Part shown: positions 35,325 through 42,259 of the stretch, piece by piece | Layout of the letters: each line of letters opens with the position of its first letter | Position numbering within the stretch: position 1 is the first letter of the stretch | NCBI GenBank assembly: GCA_031292555.1 | Contig: JARLGV010000033.1 | Coordinates: 1 to 43,388, forward strand | DNA: 43,388 nt | Origin: Fimbriimonas sp. | GTDB taxonomy: Bacteria; Armatimonadota; Fimbriimonadia; Fimbriimonadales; Fimbriimonadaceae | Direction: 5' to 3' | Position numbers and translations under genes: made by a program | The notes under the pieces: generated by a model | Told to the model about the DNA's origin: nothing | What the model saw: only the letters and a program-made list of their open reading frames with translations | The model's database searches: none

Positions 35325-35519
35325 TTAGGCTTCTTTCGCGCTAGACGAGTTGTAAGTCGCTTCATTAACGAATTTGAAGAGTTTGCTGCCCTCATACGTC
35401 GCCGTGAGCGCATATCGAACCTGTTCGCCCGACTTTGTCTTACGAATCATCTTGAGCTTTTGAACGTCCGCATCTGGAATTTCTACGTGCGATCGGGTCT
35501 TTAAATTATAAAACTGCAT
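35325..35519 (-). CDS. Small conserved-looking cytoplasmic protein, 64 residues
   Basis: The product has no signal or membrane segment. It is mixed charge with beta-strand-like stretches (MQFYNLKTRSHVEIP, RYALTATYEGSKLFKFV) and a Ser/Ala tail. AGGAGGG lies 4-5 nt before the ATG, and a strong terminator follows, so this is a well-defined single gene. It is divergent from the Fur-family gene across an AT-rich 241-nt region. I do not recognise the family. Confidence 0.75.
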   Translation of the reverse strand: MQFYNLKTRSHVEIPDADVQKLKMIRKTKSGEQVRYALTATYEGSKLFKFVNEATYNSSSAKEA

Positions 35520-35586
35520 TATCCCTCCTCAGTGGGTCGCCCAGCGGCATTCCCGAACTGTTCGCGGTCAATCATATCATAATATT

Positions 35587-35611
35587 AGGTTCAACGGAAC
35601 CTGGTTTTTTT
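35587..35611 (+). terminator. Orphan terminator-like hairpin with T7
   Basis: AGGTTC and GAACCT pair across AACG, then GG and seven T on the + strand. No + strand gene precedes it; the upstream sequence is antisense to the 64-residue gene. It may end an unseen small or antisense RNA, or be an accidental structure in the promoter region. Confidence 0.35.
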
Positions 35612-35695
35612 GAAAATTGGGCCGATCATCTGTTCAAGGTAAGCTTTAGCAACCTCTTGCGTCCAGAGGAGTCAGAATTCTAAAGACGTTCGATA

Positions 35696-35754
35696 ACTTT
35701 GACAAACAGTAAGCAAAGTGAAGTGAACTGCCTTTTTCAAACGTCGTACATAAT
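35696..35754 (+). promoter_or_regulatory. Candidate operator and -10 of the Fur-family gene
   Basis: ACTTTG and CAAAGT form an inverted repeat with a 12-base spacer (35696-35719). CATAAT (35749-35754) lies exactly six bases before the ATG at 35761. Fur proteins often repress their own gene from such repeats, but the repeat does not match a known Fur, Zur or PerR box. Confidence 0.3.
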
Positions 35755-35760
35755 ATCACC

Positions 35761-36249
35761 ATGAAAGAAAGAAGATCTCGAGACCATGTTGTTCAAACAC
35801 CAACTGCTCTGACCGAAGCAAAGGTCTATGAAGAGCACTCATTGAAAGAGCTTCGAAACGCCGGATACCGCATCACGATGCCCCGAGTCCAGGTCATTCG
35901 AGCTCTCGCCGACACCTCAAAGGCCCTGAGCGCCTACGCGATTCACGAGAAGATCATCTCCGGCGGCGGAAAGATCGACGTCGTGAGCGTCTACAGAATC
36001 CTTGCCACCCTGCAAGAGGTTGGCCTTATCCACCACATCGGCGTAGTTGACGGGTATTTCCCCTGTCGGATGGCCGAATGCGCCGGAAGAAGATCCGAGG
36101 TAATGGTCTGTGAGCAGACCGGCGACGTGATGGAACTCAAGCTCCCGAGTGCGATCGTCGAGGCGATCGAGAAGCAAGCGGTCGAGCACGGTTTCGAAGC
36201 GTCGACGATCAAGGTTGAGATCACCGGAACGATCGTCAGCAAGCGCTAA
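35761..36249 (+). CDS. Fur-family metal-dependent transcriptional regulator
   Basis: The 162-residue protein has an N-terminal winged helix (about 28-90: AGYRITMPRVQVIRALADTS, then VVSVYRILATLQEVGLIHH) as in Fur/Zur/PerR. The C-terminal dimer and metal region is unusual. The common HHDH..C..CG segment is replaced by C102-RMAE-C107-AGRRSEVMVC117-EQTGDVMEL, so the second cysteine of CxxC and the HxH pair are missing. His91 and His92 remain. It probably senses a metal or redox state with a changed site. A very strong hairpin follows. Confidence 0.85.
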   Translation: MKERRSRDHVVQTPTALTEAKVYEEHSLKELRNAGYRITMPRVQVIRALADTSKALSAYAIHEKIISGGGKIDVVSVYRILATLQEVGLIHHIGVVDGYFPCRMAECAGRRSEVMVCEQTGDVMELKLPSAIVEAIEKQAVEHGFEASTIKVEITGTIVSKR

Positions 36250-36267
36250 GCACACTTCAATCAGACG

Positions 36268-36311
36268 CACAGTAAGAGCCCGGTGGGAAATCCCACCGGG
36301 CTCTTACTGTG
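36268..36311. terminator. 21-bp perfect hairpin between the Fur-family gene and htrA
   Basis: Arms of 21 bases (beginning CACAGTAAGAGCCCGG) pair without mismatch across a two-base AA turn. It sits between two converging genes and should terminate both. The U tract is short. Confidence 0.75.
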
Positions 36312-36363
36312 TATTCGATTGGCGCTTCGACCGAAAGGACGAAGCGCCGGGTGAGATGAGTCG

Positions 36364-37953
36364 CTAGAACGTAACGTCCAGTTCGGACTGGATCGTCGAG
36401 TTCTTACCGAATCGCGCGAACTTGATTCGCTTAGATTCGCCTGGCTTGACGCCGGACATGGCGGAAATCAGATCGTCCGCCGAGTTGATTTGCTTGTTGC
36501 CAAGCATTTCGATGACGTCGCCCGGTTGAAGGCCGACGCTCTCAGCAACCGAACCTGTGTTCACCTGTCCGACCACGGCGCCGTGAACGTCGCTTGGGAT
36601 CGAGAACTGCTGGCGAACGTCGTCGGTCAGGTTATTGACCGTCACTCCGAGGTGGGCCTTACCGTCCGGGTTGGCGGGCGTCGAAGGCTGCGTTCGGGCG
36701 TGAGGATTCGTGAAGCCGGGGAAGTCCTTAAAGAAGTCGGGCGCCTCATCGAGGCCCTTGGGGAACCGGAACTGGAACGGTTGGGGAGACATCTGGCCTC
36801 CCATCGGCTGCTGCTCGGCCTCAGCCTTGTGCTCTTGAAGCTTGACGTTGTACGTCTTGTGGACGCCGTTTCGAATGACCTCTACGGCAACGCTTGTGCC
36901 AGGAGCATACTCAAGCATCGCATTGCGAAGATCGAGTTGCGTGTTGATGGATGTATGACCGACGCGTACAACCACGTCGTCCTTCTTGATTCCTGCCATG
37001 CCGGCAGGCTGGTTCTCCGGAGCGTCGGCGACGAGAGCGCCACCCGTAACGTGCCGTTGCTGCTTCTGGTATTCGGTCAGGTTCTCAGGAATAAGACCGA
37101 TCTGAGATCGAACGACTTTACCGTTCTCGATGAGTTTGTCGACGATCAAGCGAACCTGGTTGCTCGGGATTGCGAAGCCAATCCCAGCGCTGGTTCCCGA
37201 CGGGCTATAGATAGCGGTATTCAAGCCAATAACCTGTCCGTCGATGTTGGTGAGCGGGCCACCGGAGTTACCCATGTTGATCGCGGTGTCGGTCTGGATC
37301 ATGTCCGGGTAGTACCGGTTCTCGATCACCGTCTTGTCGCGACCAAGTGCACTGACGTGTCCGAACGTCACCGATTGCTCCAACCCGAATGGCGCGCCGA
37401 TCGCCATCGCCATTTGCCCGGGCTTGAGCTTGCTGCTATCGGCAAAAGCGAGGGTTGGGAGGTTTTTGGCGTCGATCTTTACGATCGCGATATCGCTGTC
37501 GTGGGCCCTGGTGACCTTTCCGTCAAACTCGCGACCGTCCTTGAGGATGACTTTGACTTTCTCAAAGCCCCCCACGACGTGATCGTTTGTGACGATGTAT
37601 CCATCGGGGCGCAGAATGAACCCCGAACCTTCGCCTCCGGAAACCGGCATCCGCTCTCCGTTAGGTCCGACCTGGCGACCGCTAGTCGACTGGATGTCGA
37701 CGACGGCCGGACTCACGAACTCGGCGAGGTTTGTATAGAAGGCATCGAGGTTGCGGACTTCGGAAACGCTCTCGCGACTAGGTGCGCTGATGGTTCTTGC
37801 CTGGAACGACGGCAGGTGATTGTCCGATGCGAGCGCTTTGCTGAAAGGCATGAAGCCCTTACCGTAGATTCCGGCCATAAAAACGGCGCCGAGGACAAAT
37901 CCCGCGCCCAGCGTCACATAGACGCTTTTCGGTGTGTGTGGATTTTGATTCAT
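36364..37953 (-). CDS. htrA: HtrA/DegP-family periplasmic serine protease with two PDZ domains
   Basis: The 529-residue protein has an N-terminal membrane anchor or signal (about 9-30). The trypsin-like domain has His125 in VTNDHVVGG, Asp154 in HDSDIAIVKI and Ser230 in GNSGGPL. Two PDZ domains follow (about 275-380 and 430-525; the latter with GSVAESVGLQPGDVIEML). HtrA degrades misfolded envelope proteins and is a classic target of sigma-E-type factors. The sigma and anti-sigma genes lie directly upstream on the same strand, separated by 379 nt. AAGGAG is 14 nt before the ATG, rather far. Confidence 0.93.
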   Translation of the reverse strand: MNQNPHTPKSVYVTLGAGFVLGAVFMAGIYGKGFMPFSKALASDNHLPSFQARTISAPSRESVSEVRNLDAFYTNLAEFVSPAVVDIQSTSGRQVGPNGERMPVSGGEGSGFILRPDGYIVTNDHVVGGFEKVKVILKDGREFDGKVTRAHDSDIAIVKIDAKNLPTLAFADSSKLKPGQMAMAIGAPFGLEQSVTFGHVSALGRDKTVIENRYYPDMIQTDTAINMGNSGGPLTNIDGQVIGLNTAIYSPSGTSAGIGFAIPSNQVRLIVDKLIENGKVVRSQIGLIPENLTEYQKQQRHVTGGALVADAPENQPAGMAGIKKDDVVVRVGHTSINTQLDLRNAMLEYAPGTSVAVEVIRNGVHKTYNVKLQEHKAEAEQQPMGGQMSPQPFQFRFPKGLDEAPDFFKDFPGFTNPHARTQPSTPANPDGKAHLGVTVNNLTDDVRQQFSIPSDVHGAVVGQVNTGSVAESVGLQPGDVIEMLGNKQINSADDLISAMSGVKPGESKRIKFARFGKNSTIQSELDVTF

Positions 37954-38332
37954 CTCTGGTTTTTGATCTCCTTGTTACACTGGCCTTCCGATGAGATCCC
38001 GGCTCGCCGGTTGAAGTCACCCTCCGACTCGACGATCGCCCCGTGGGGCCCAATACCGGACTCTCGAAGTCCAATCTAAATGTGCTAACGCCGATAACCC
38101 GGGGTTCGGTTCCGAGGTCCTGTCGTCATGTACATTACTACGACTTTCCCTCAGTTTGATTCCTGGTTCTCGGCGTATCCTGAGTGCCATATCGATTGCT
38201 GTATAGATTCTAAAGGTTTCGACGACAAGCACGACGGTCAATGGGCTGAAGATCCGGCAAGATCACCGTGGATTTTCCGCTGATTCGGCACTGACATCGC
38301 CTGCCATCCCGATACGATCTGTCGAGCCGTCG
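37954..38332. other. 379-nt intergenic region without a convincing gene
   Basis: It lies between htrA and the anti-sigma gene. A minus-strand frame of 74 codons (38017-38241) is open, but its product is charged, lacks a clear start signal and resembles no family, so I do not call it. The region should contain the htrA promoter. No clear -10/-35 pair or terminator is seen. Confidence 0.5.
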
Positions 38333-38791
38333 CTATCTCGGGCCGAAATTCGCCACGGAGATGACGGGGCCAACCGGTTCGGTGGTCAAGACCTCGGCAT
38401 TCGCATTGCTTGCCACTCCGAGCCCAGATTGACCGCCATTGCTATTCGGCGCGTTCAAATGCCGGCCGATTCCGTAATTGACGATCAGCAACGTTGCGAG
38501 CATCGAGCACGCAGTAACGCTGGCAAACATTAGGGCGGACACTCGGAGGGTCTTGCGAGGCTCTTCGTGGCGAAGCTTCATCATGTTCGCCGTCAGCCGA
38601 TCGGATAAACCCTCTGGCGGCTCCGGGCAAGAGACTCCGCCGAGAAGGCATTTGAGCGCCCGAAGGCTGTCCGCTTCGGCTCGGCAGTCTCTGCACGTCG
38701 AAATGTGTGCTCGAATTTGAAGTAGCTCGTCCCCGCCGAGTTCGCGATCGAGATACGCCGATAGGCGATTCTGAACGGATTTACAGTTCAT
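38333..38791 (-). CDS. Zinc-finger anti-sigma factor (ZAS family)
   Basis: The 152-residue protein has the ZAS domain at the N-terminus with His29-x3-Cys33-x2-Cys36 (HISTCRDC) and Cys3, a zinc site that holds ECF sigma factors. A single membrane helix follows (about 85-107) and then a Ser/Asn-rich outer tail. Its start overlaps the sigma gene end by 11 nt, so translation is coupled. It should bind the sigma factor at 38781 at the membrane until an envelope signal releases it. Confidence 0.85.
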   Translation of the reverse strand: MNCKSVQNRLSAYLDRELGGDELLQIRAHISTCRDCRAEADSLRALKCLLGGVSCPEPPEGLSDRLTANMMKLRHEEPRKTLRVSALMFASVTACSMLATLLIVNYGIGRHLNAPNSNGGQSGLGVASNANAEVLTTEPVGPVISVANFGPR

Positions 38792-39377
38792 CGCAGAAAC
38801 TCCGATAGGTTTGGGGTGCGTGTTTGAGAAGGTGGCGCCGAATCTGCTTTCTGCCTCGGTGAATACGGGAACGGACTGTGCCTACCGAGGTTTTCATGAT
38901 TTCTGCGACCTCTTCATATGCTAGTCCTTCTACGTCCGCAAGCAGCACCGCTGTTCGGAACTCGGGTGTCATCGATAATAATGCCTTCTGAACCGGCTCG
39001 TCAAGGGCGTTGACCAGCATCTGTCGGTCGGGAGAGGCATCTAGGTCGGGCAAGTCCCAGGTCGTCGAGCCGTCGTTGCCGGCTGCCTCCAAGCTGGTCG
39101 TCCGCAACCGGCCCCGTCGACGAATCGAGTCGATGTGGGCGTTTGTCATGATTCGATAGAGCCAACTGGTAAAAGGAAGCGACTCATCGTACCGATGGAA
39201 GAAGCGGTAGGCGCGAACGAACGATTCCTGGACGAGATCCTCCGCCTCGGCCGCGTTGCCGGTAAGGCGGTATGCCAAACCGTAGGCCGGTTTGTAGGAG
39301 TCTCGTATTAACCCTTCAAACAGTTCCAATCGGTCGCCGACCGTCGTGGTTCTTTCTTGTACGCCGGAGAAGATCAT
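38781..39377 (-). CDS. ECF sigma factor (RpoE-like)
   Basis: I start at ATG 39377 (198 residues), the normal ECF length; the open frame extends further but runs into the opposite gene's territory. Region 2 is AEDLVQESFVRAYRFFHRYD with FTSWLYRIMTNAHIDSIRRR. Region 4 is MTPEFRTAVLLADVEGLAYE with VGTVRSRIHRGRKQI. It directs RNA polymerase to a small set of promoters. Its gene overlaps that of its anti-sigma factor and precedes htrA. Confidence 0.92.
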   Translation of the reverse strand: MIFSGVQERTTTVGDRLELFEGLIRDSYKPAYGLAYRLTGNAAEAEDLVQESFVRAYRFFHRYDESLPFTSWLYRIMTNAHIDSIRRRGRLRTTSLEAAGNDGSTTWDLPDLDASPDRQMLVNALDEPVQKALLSMTPEFRTAVLLADVEGLAYEEVAEIMKTSVGTVRSRIHRGRKQIRRHLLKHAPQTYRSFCDEL

Positions 39378-39405
39378 TGTTGGAAACCTGGACTCACCGA
39401 ATATG

Positions 39406-39433
39406 TACGGTTGACTTCCATTGCCGCGTTCCC
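39406..39433 (-). promoter_or_regulatory. Possible ECF-type promoter before the sigma gene
   Basis: On the minus strand GGGAAC (39433-39428) and CGTA (39409-39406) are 18 nt apart, resembling the GGAAC...CGTN form used by ECF sigma factors for self-activation. The match is short and could be chance. Confidence 0.25.
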
Positions 39434-39550
39434 GTCTGCCGACTATATTGTTGACAGACAGTCCATGAGTGGCGCAGATTGGCAATTTCTGACGCATTTC
39501 GGTTCGCCAATCCAAAAGCAAGCAGATTTTTGGACAATTGCCGGCTGACC

Positions 39551-40387
39551 ATGCGATATCTGGCTGGGTATTGTGGGCGACTTCCGTCGGCATTAAGGTA
39601 TTACCGTTGCGTGAGCCTCCAGCGAGGACGGATAGTGTCGGTCGGAGATCGAGTCCGGCAGGGTTCGATGCAGCCGATCTACGCCGAGATCGAACTGCCG
39701 GGGGGAGTGCGCACATCGACAATCTGTAAGTTTCCCACCCGTTCCAATCGAGCACCGATCGAGCAAGTCATCAACGAGTGGATCGTCACTGTGGCTGGAC
39801 GGCTGGTGGGACTTCAAGTTCCTCCCTGCTACATCGTGGAGGCATCGCCCCACGTAATGCTTCACCTAGTCGAACGCCACGGCGTAACGCTTGCATGTAA
39901 CTTCGGGTTCGCAGCCGAGGTTTGCCCAATCGACGCATTGATCTACCCGAGTTCGCTGGATGCGATGGATCCGGAAGACCTGACTCGGCTGTTCTGTTTC
40001 GACATGCTGTTTCTCAACGCGGACCGCACGCCGAACAATCCAAATTGCGGCCAGTCCAATCGTCGTTTGTTTGCTTACGATTTTGGAAGCGCTCTCGTGT
40101 CGCCGGGCACTGCTCCGAATAGCTTTGAACGACTCTTCTTCGGGCCGAACATGGCAGATCGAGCCGCGGCTCACCTGTGCAGAAGTCACGTCGGACCTTC
40201 CGTCATGGCGCAAAAAGTGCTTCAGGACTTGATCGCGGCGGTAAGTAAGAACCGATGGTACGCTGGCATGAACTTGAAGTTTCTGCCCGTGGCCCTACAG
40301 GAGCAAATGAGGCTTGCGGTGCAATACTTCGACTACGTCGTTCAGGAGCGCGACCTGCTCTGCCGCCAAATCGTTAGTACGTTGTAA
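39551..40387 (+). CDS. HipA-like Ser/Thr kinase
   Basis: I start at ATG 39551 (278 residues), because earlier codons of the frame overlap the sigma-gene leader. The protein aligns by eye with HipA-like kinases. Lys60 (TICKF) and Glu76 (INEW) are the likely ATP pair. The catalytic segment FLNADRTPNNPN has Asp158 and Asn162/163 (HipA form N-x-D-R/x-H-x-x-N). The magnesium segment YDFGSAL has Asp177. All expected catalytic residues appear present. In this family the kinase is typically followed by a DUF3037 gene, as here after 15 nt. Phosphorylation target unknown. Contexts of this pair include candidate toxin-antitoxin or signalling units. Confidence 0.82.
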   Translation: MRYLAGYCGRLPSALRYYRCVSLQRGRIVSVGDRVRQGSMQPIYAEIELPGGVRTSTICKFPTRSNRAPIEQVINEWIVTVAGRLVGLQVPPCYIVEASPHVMLHLVERHGVTLACNFGFAAEVCPIDALIYPSSLDAMDPEDLTRLFCFDMLFLNADRTPNNPNCGQSNRRLFAYDFGSALVSPGTAPNSFERLFFGPNMADRAAAHLCRSHVGPSVMAQKVLQDLIAAVSKNRWYAGMNLKFLPVALQEQMRLAVQYFDYVVQERDLLCRQIVSTL

Positions 40388-40402
40388 AGAGATGAGACAA
40401 GG

Positions 40403-42202
40403 ATGAGCGTCTTCGTTTTCTATGCGGTTCGATTCAGCCCTGCTCCAGAACTTGGAGAGTGGCTGAACGTGGCCGTCGTAGGCGAGGGCATCACCGAGCG
40501 TAGGGCTGGTCTGATCGTCACGCAATCTCTGGATCGAGTTGCTTCAGCCTTCGGCGAGGAAGCGGTGGAACGCGTAAACGCGATCTGCCGCGACTTGGAA
40601 GACCGGGTCGTGGCCATCACGTTGGCTCACAAACGGGGCGAGGAAGCACCGACAATTCCATCGTCGGTGAAGGACATGGCTCTTTCAGTCGTCTTCTCCG
40701 AACAGATTGTCGTGTTCGAGGGTGCCTTCGAGGAAGCACTGAGGAATATCGCAAAGAAGTATCTTCCGCCTCAGCAAGAACCCCTCACGGAGGCAAACAG
40801 GATTCAGCAAGCAGCGGGTAACCGACCGGTTTCAGTCGGCGACGCCGACAAAGATTTCTTTAGGATTGCCGGCTCCCTACAGGAGAAGCTGACAAACCTG
40901 TCTCGAATCACGGTTCCTCCCGTTGTCGCGAAGTCAATCGAGCAAGGCAAGAAGGCACTTGAGGGAATAGTCCAACCTCCTACGACGCCGACCGTATTGG
41001 TTGTCGGCCGTATCGGGCATCTCACGTCGGCCCTCATTCCGGAACTTCTGGACGGTGGGCATCATGTACGCCATTTCGATCCCTACACCGAGCGAGTTAT
41101 GCCCGGAGAGGACATCAGCGGGACGCGATCTACGAGAACATCGATTGCCGAGGTCGCGGCTCAAGCGGGAGTGACCGCCCTAACTGCATCGAAAGTCCTG
41201 CTCGGCGAACTTGGCGGCTCCAGGGTTTCCGATTCAACAATCGAACGGATCAAGGATGCGGCACGTCGACTGGGCTACAGCACCGGTTTGAAGGACGCGG
41301 ATCATGATGTGGCGTCAATGCTAAATGGGGTCGACGTCGTTGTCTGCGTCGCGGATTCTGCCCCGGATATTGCCGACGCTCAGGGCCACCCGGCGCGTCT
41401 CAAACGATTTGCCGAGGAAGCGAAGTCACATGGAGTCCGGCGGTTTGTAATCGCGAGTTCGTGTCATGTGTATGGTAAAGGCTCTGACACGTTCCACGAG
41501 GAATCGCCCCTTAACCCGGCCACTTCAACCGGGAAGCGCAGCGCCGAGATAGAGCATCACCTGAACAGCCTATCAGACGATTCGTTCGCCGTCACTGTGC
41601 TGCGATTCGGAGACTTATATGGCTATCGAAATGAGAGCACTTGGTTCGGCGACCTTGAGCAGATGTCGACGACGAACCCGCACGATATGTCGGTGAACGT
41701 GCTCGCCGCCAAGGCTGCTCTTGAAGGAAAGCTCTCGGTCGTCGATTCACAGCGAAGGCCGTTCGTGCATGTCGACGACGCGGTGGGTTCGATACTGGCG
41801 GTGCTCTCCCGATCGGCTGACGAGACAAATGGTCAAATCTACAATGTTGGATCGGATGACCAAATTCGCACAATCGGCGAGGTTGCCCAACTGATTCGCC
41901 AGTTCATGCCCGAAGCAGGAATTCACGTAGTAGAGGGGGACATCGAAGACGCTCCCTGTGAGGTTAGCTTTGAGAAAGTGAGCGTTCAGTTGGGTTATGT
42001 ACCTCAGAAATCTCTCGAAGACGGAATTGCTCAGGTCCTGGCCGTTTTGGAAGCAACTGGTTTGGCGGAACGTCTGCGCGCCGAGCTGCAAGTGAGTCCG
42101 GGCACGCGCATCGGCATCGATTTTCAGACATTGGAGTCGGTTACGGTCGAGTCGGAGCCCCCGACGAGCAAGGTTCGACGGGATGTGAAGCAAGAGGATT
42201 GA
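40403..42202 (+). CDS. DUF3037 fused to an NAD-binding extended-SDR fold with an inserted LacI-type HTH
   Basis: The protein is 599 residues. Residues 1-115 match DUF3037 (FYAVRFSPAPELGEWLNVAV). After a linker, 197-226 begin a Rossmann fold with G202-x-x-G205 and an acidic end of beta-2 (Asp226), suggesting NAD. Residues 246-292 are a complete LacI-family DNA-binding headpiece. IAEVAAQAGVTALTASKVL (248-266) matches the PROSITE LacI HTH pattern, and the hinge-side helix is VSDSTIERIKDAARRLGY. The epimerase fold then resumes (NGVDVVVCVADSA, FVIASSCHVYG at 348-358, FVHVDDAVGS, IYNVGSD). The SDR catalytic YxxxK is T374-x3-K378, so the tyrosine is absent and catalysis is unlikely. Probably a sensor-regulator partner of the kinase. 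Confidence 0.85.
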   Translation: MSVFVFYAVRFSPAPELGEWLNVAVVGEGITERRAGLIVTQSLDRVASAFGEEAVERVNAICRDLEDRVVAITLAHKRGEEAPTIPSSVKDMALSVVFSEQIVVFEGAFEEALRNIAKKYLPPQQEPLTEANRIQQAAGNRPVSVGDADKDFFRIAGSLQEKLTNLSRITVPPVVAKSIEQGKKALEGIVQPPTTPTVLVVGRIGHLTSALIPELLDGGHHVRHFDPYTERVMPGEDISGTRSTRTSIAEVAAQAGVTALTASKVLLGELGGSRVSDSTIERIKDAARRLGYSTGLKDADHDVASMLNGVDVVVCVADSAPDIADAQGHPARLKRFAEEAKSHGVRRFVIASSCHVYGKGSDTFHEESPLNPATSTGKRSAEIEHHLNSLSDDSFAVTVLRFGDLYGYRNESTWFGDLEQMSTTNPHDMSVNVLAAKAALEGKLSVVDSQRRPFVHVDDAVGSILAVLSRSADETNGQIYNVGSDDQIRTIGEVAQLIRQFMPEAGIHVVEGDIEDAPCEVSFEKVSVQLGYVPQKSLEDGIAQVLAVLEATGLAERLRAELQVSPGTRIGIDFQTLESVTVESEPPTSKVRRDVKQED

Positions 42203-42229
42203 TTGGATGTTGGCGCCAGGTTATGTACC

Positions 42230-42250
42230 AGGAGGCGTCAAATGCGGTAG
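42230..42250 (+). promoter_or_regulatory. Strong ribosome site with a two-codon ORF before the secreted gene
   Basis: AGGAGG (42230-42235) is followed, six bases later, by ATG CGG TAG (42242-42250). The real start codon of the next gene (42260) lies ten bases after that stop and has no ribosome site of its own. Ribosomes could reinitiate from the mini-ORF to the gene. Confidence 0.5.
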
Positions 42251-42259
42251 AACCCCTGC

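Noticed and set aside
35696-35719. Reading the ACTTTG/CAAAGT repeat as a true Fur, Zur or PerR box
   Set aside because: The sequence does not fit the known 15-19 bp consensus of any of them; kept only as a low-confidence candidate operator.
36490-38079. Long + strand frame of 529 codons opposite htrA
   Set aside because: It is antisense to a clear two-PDZ protease with a complete catalytic triad, and its product shows no domain. It is a by-product of GC-rich codon use.
38017-38241. 74-codon minus frame in the htrA/anti-sigma gap
   Set aside because: Highly charged, no ribosome site, no similarity to any family I know.
39378-39755. Longer N-terminus of the ECF sigma gene (to 39755)
   Set aside because: The extra residues are unlike any sigma factor and overlap the opposite kinase gene; ATG 39377 gives the standard length.
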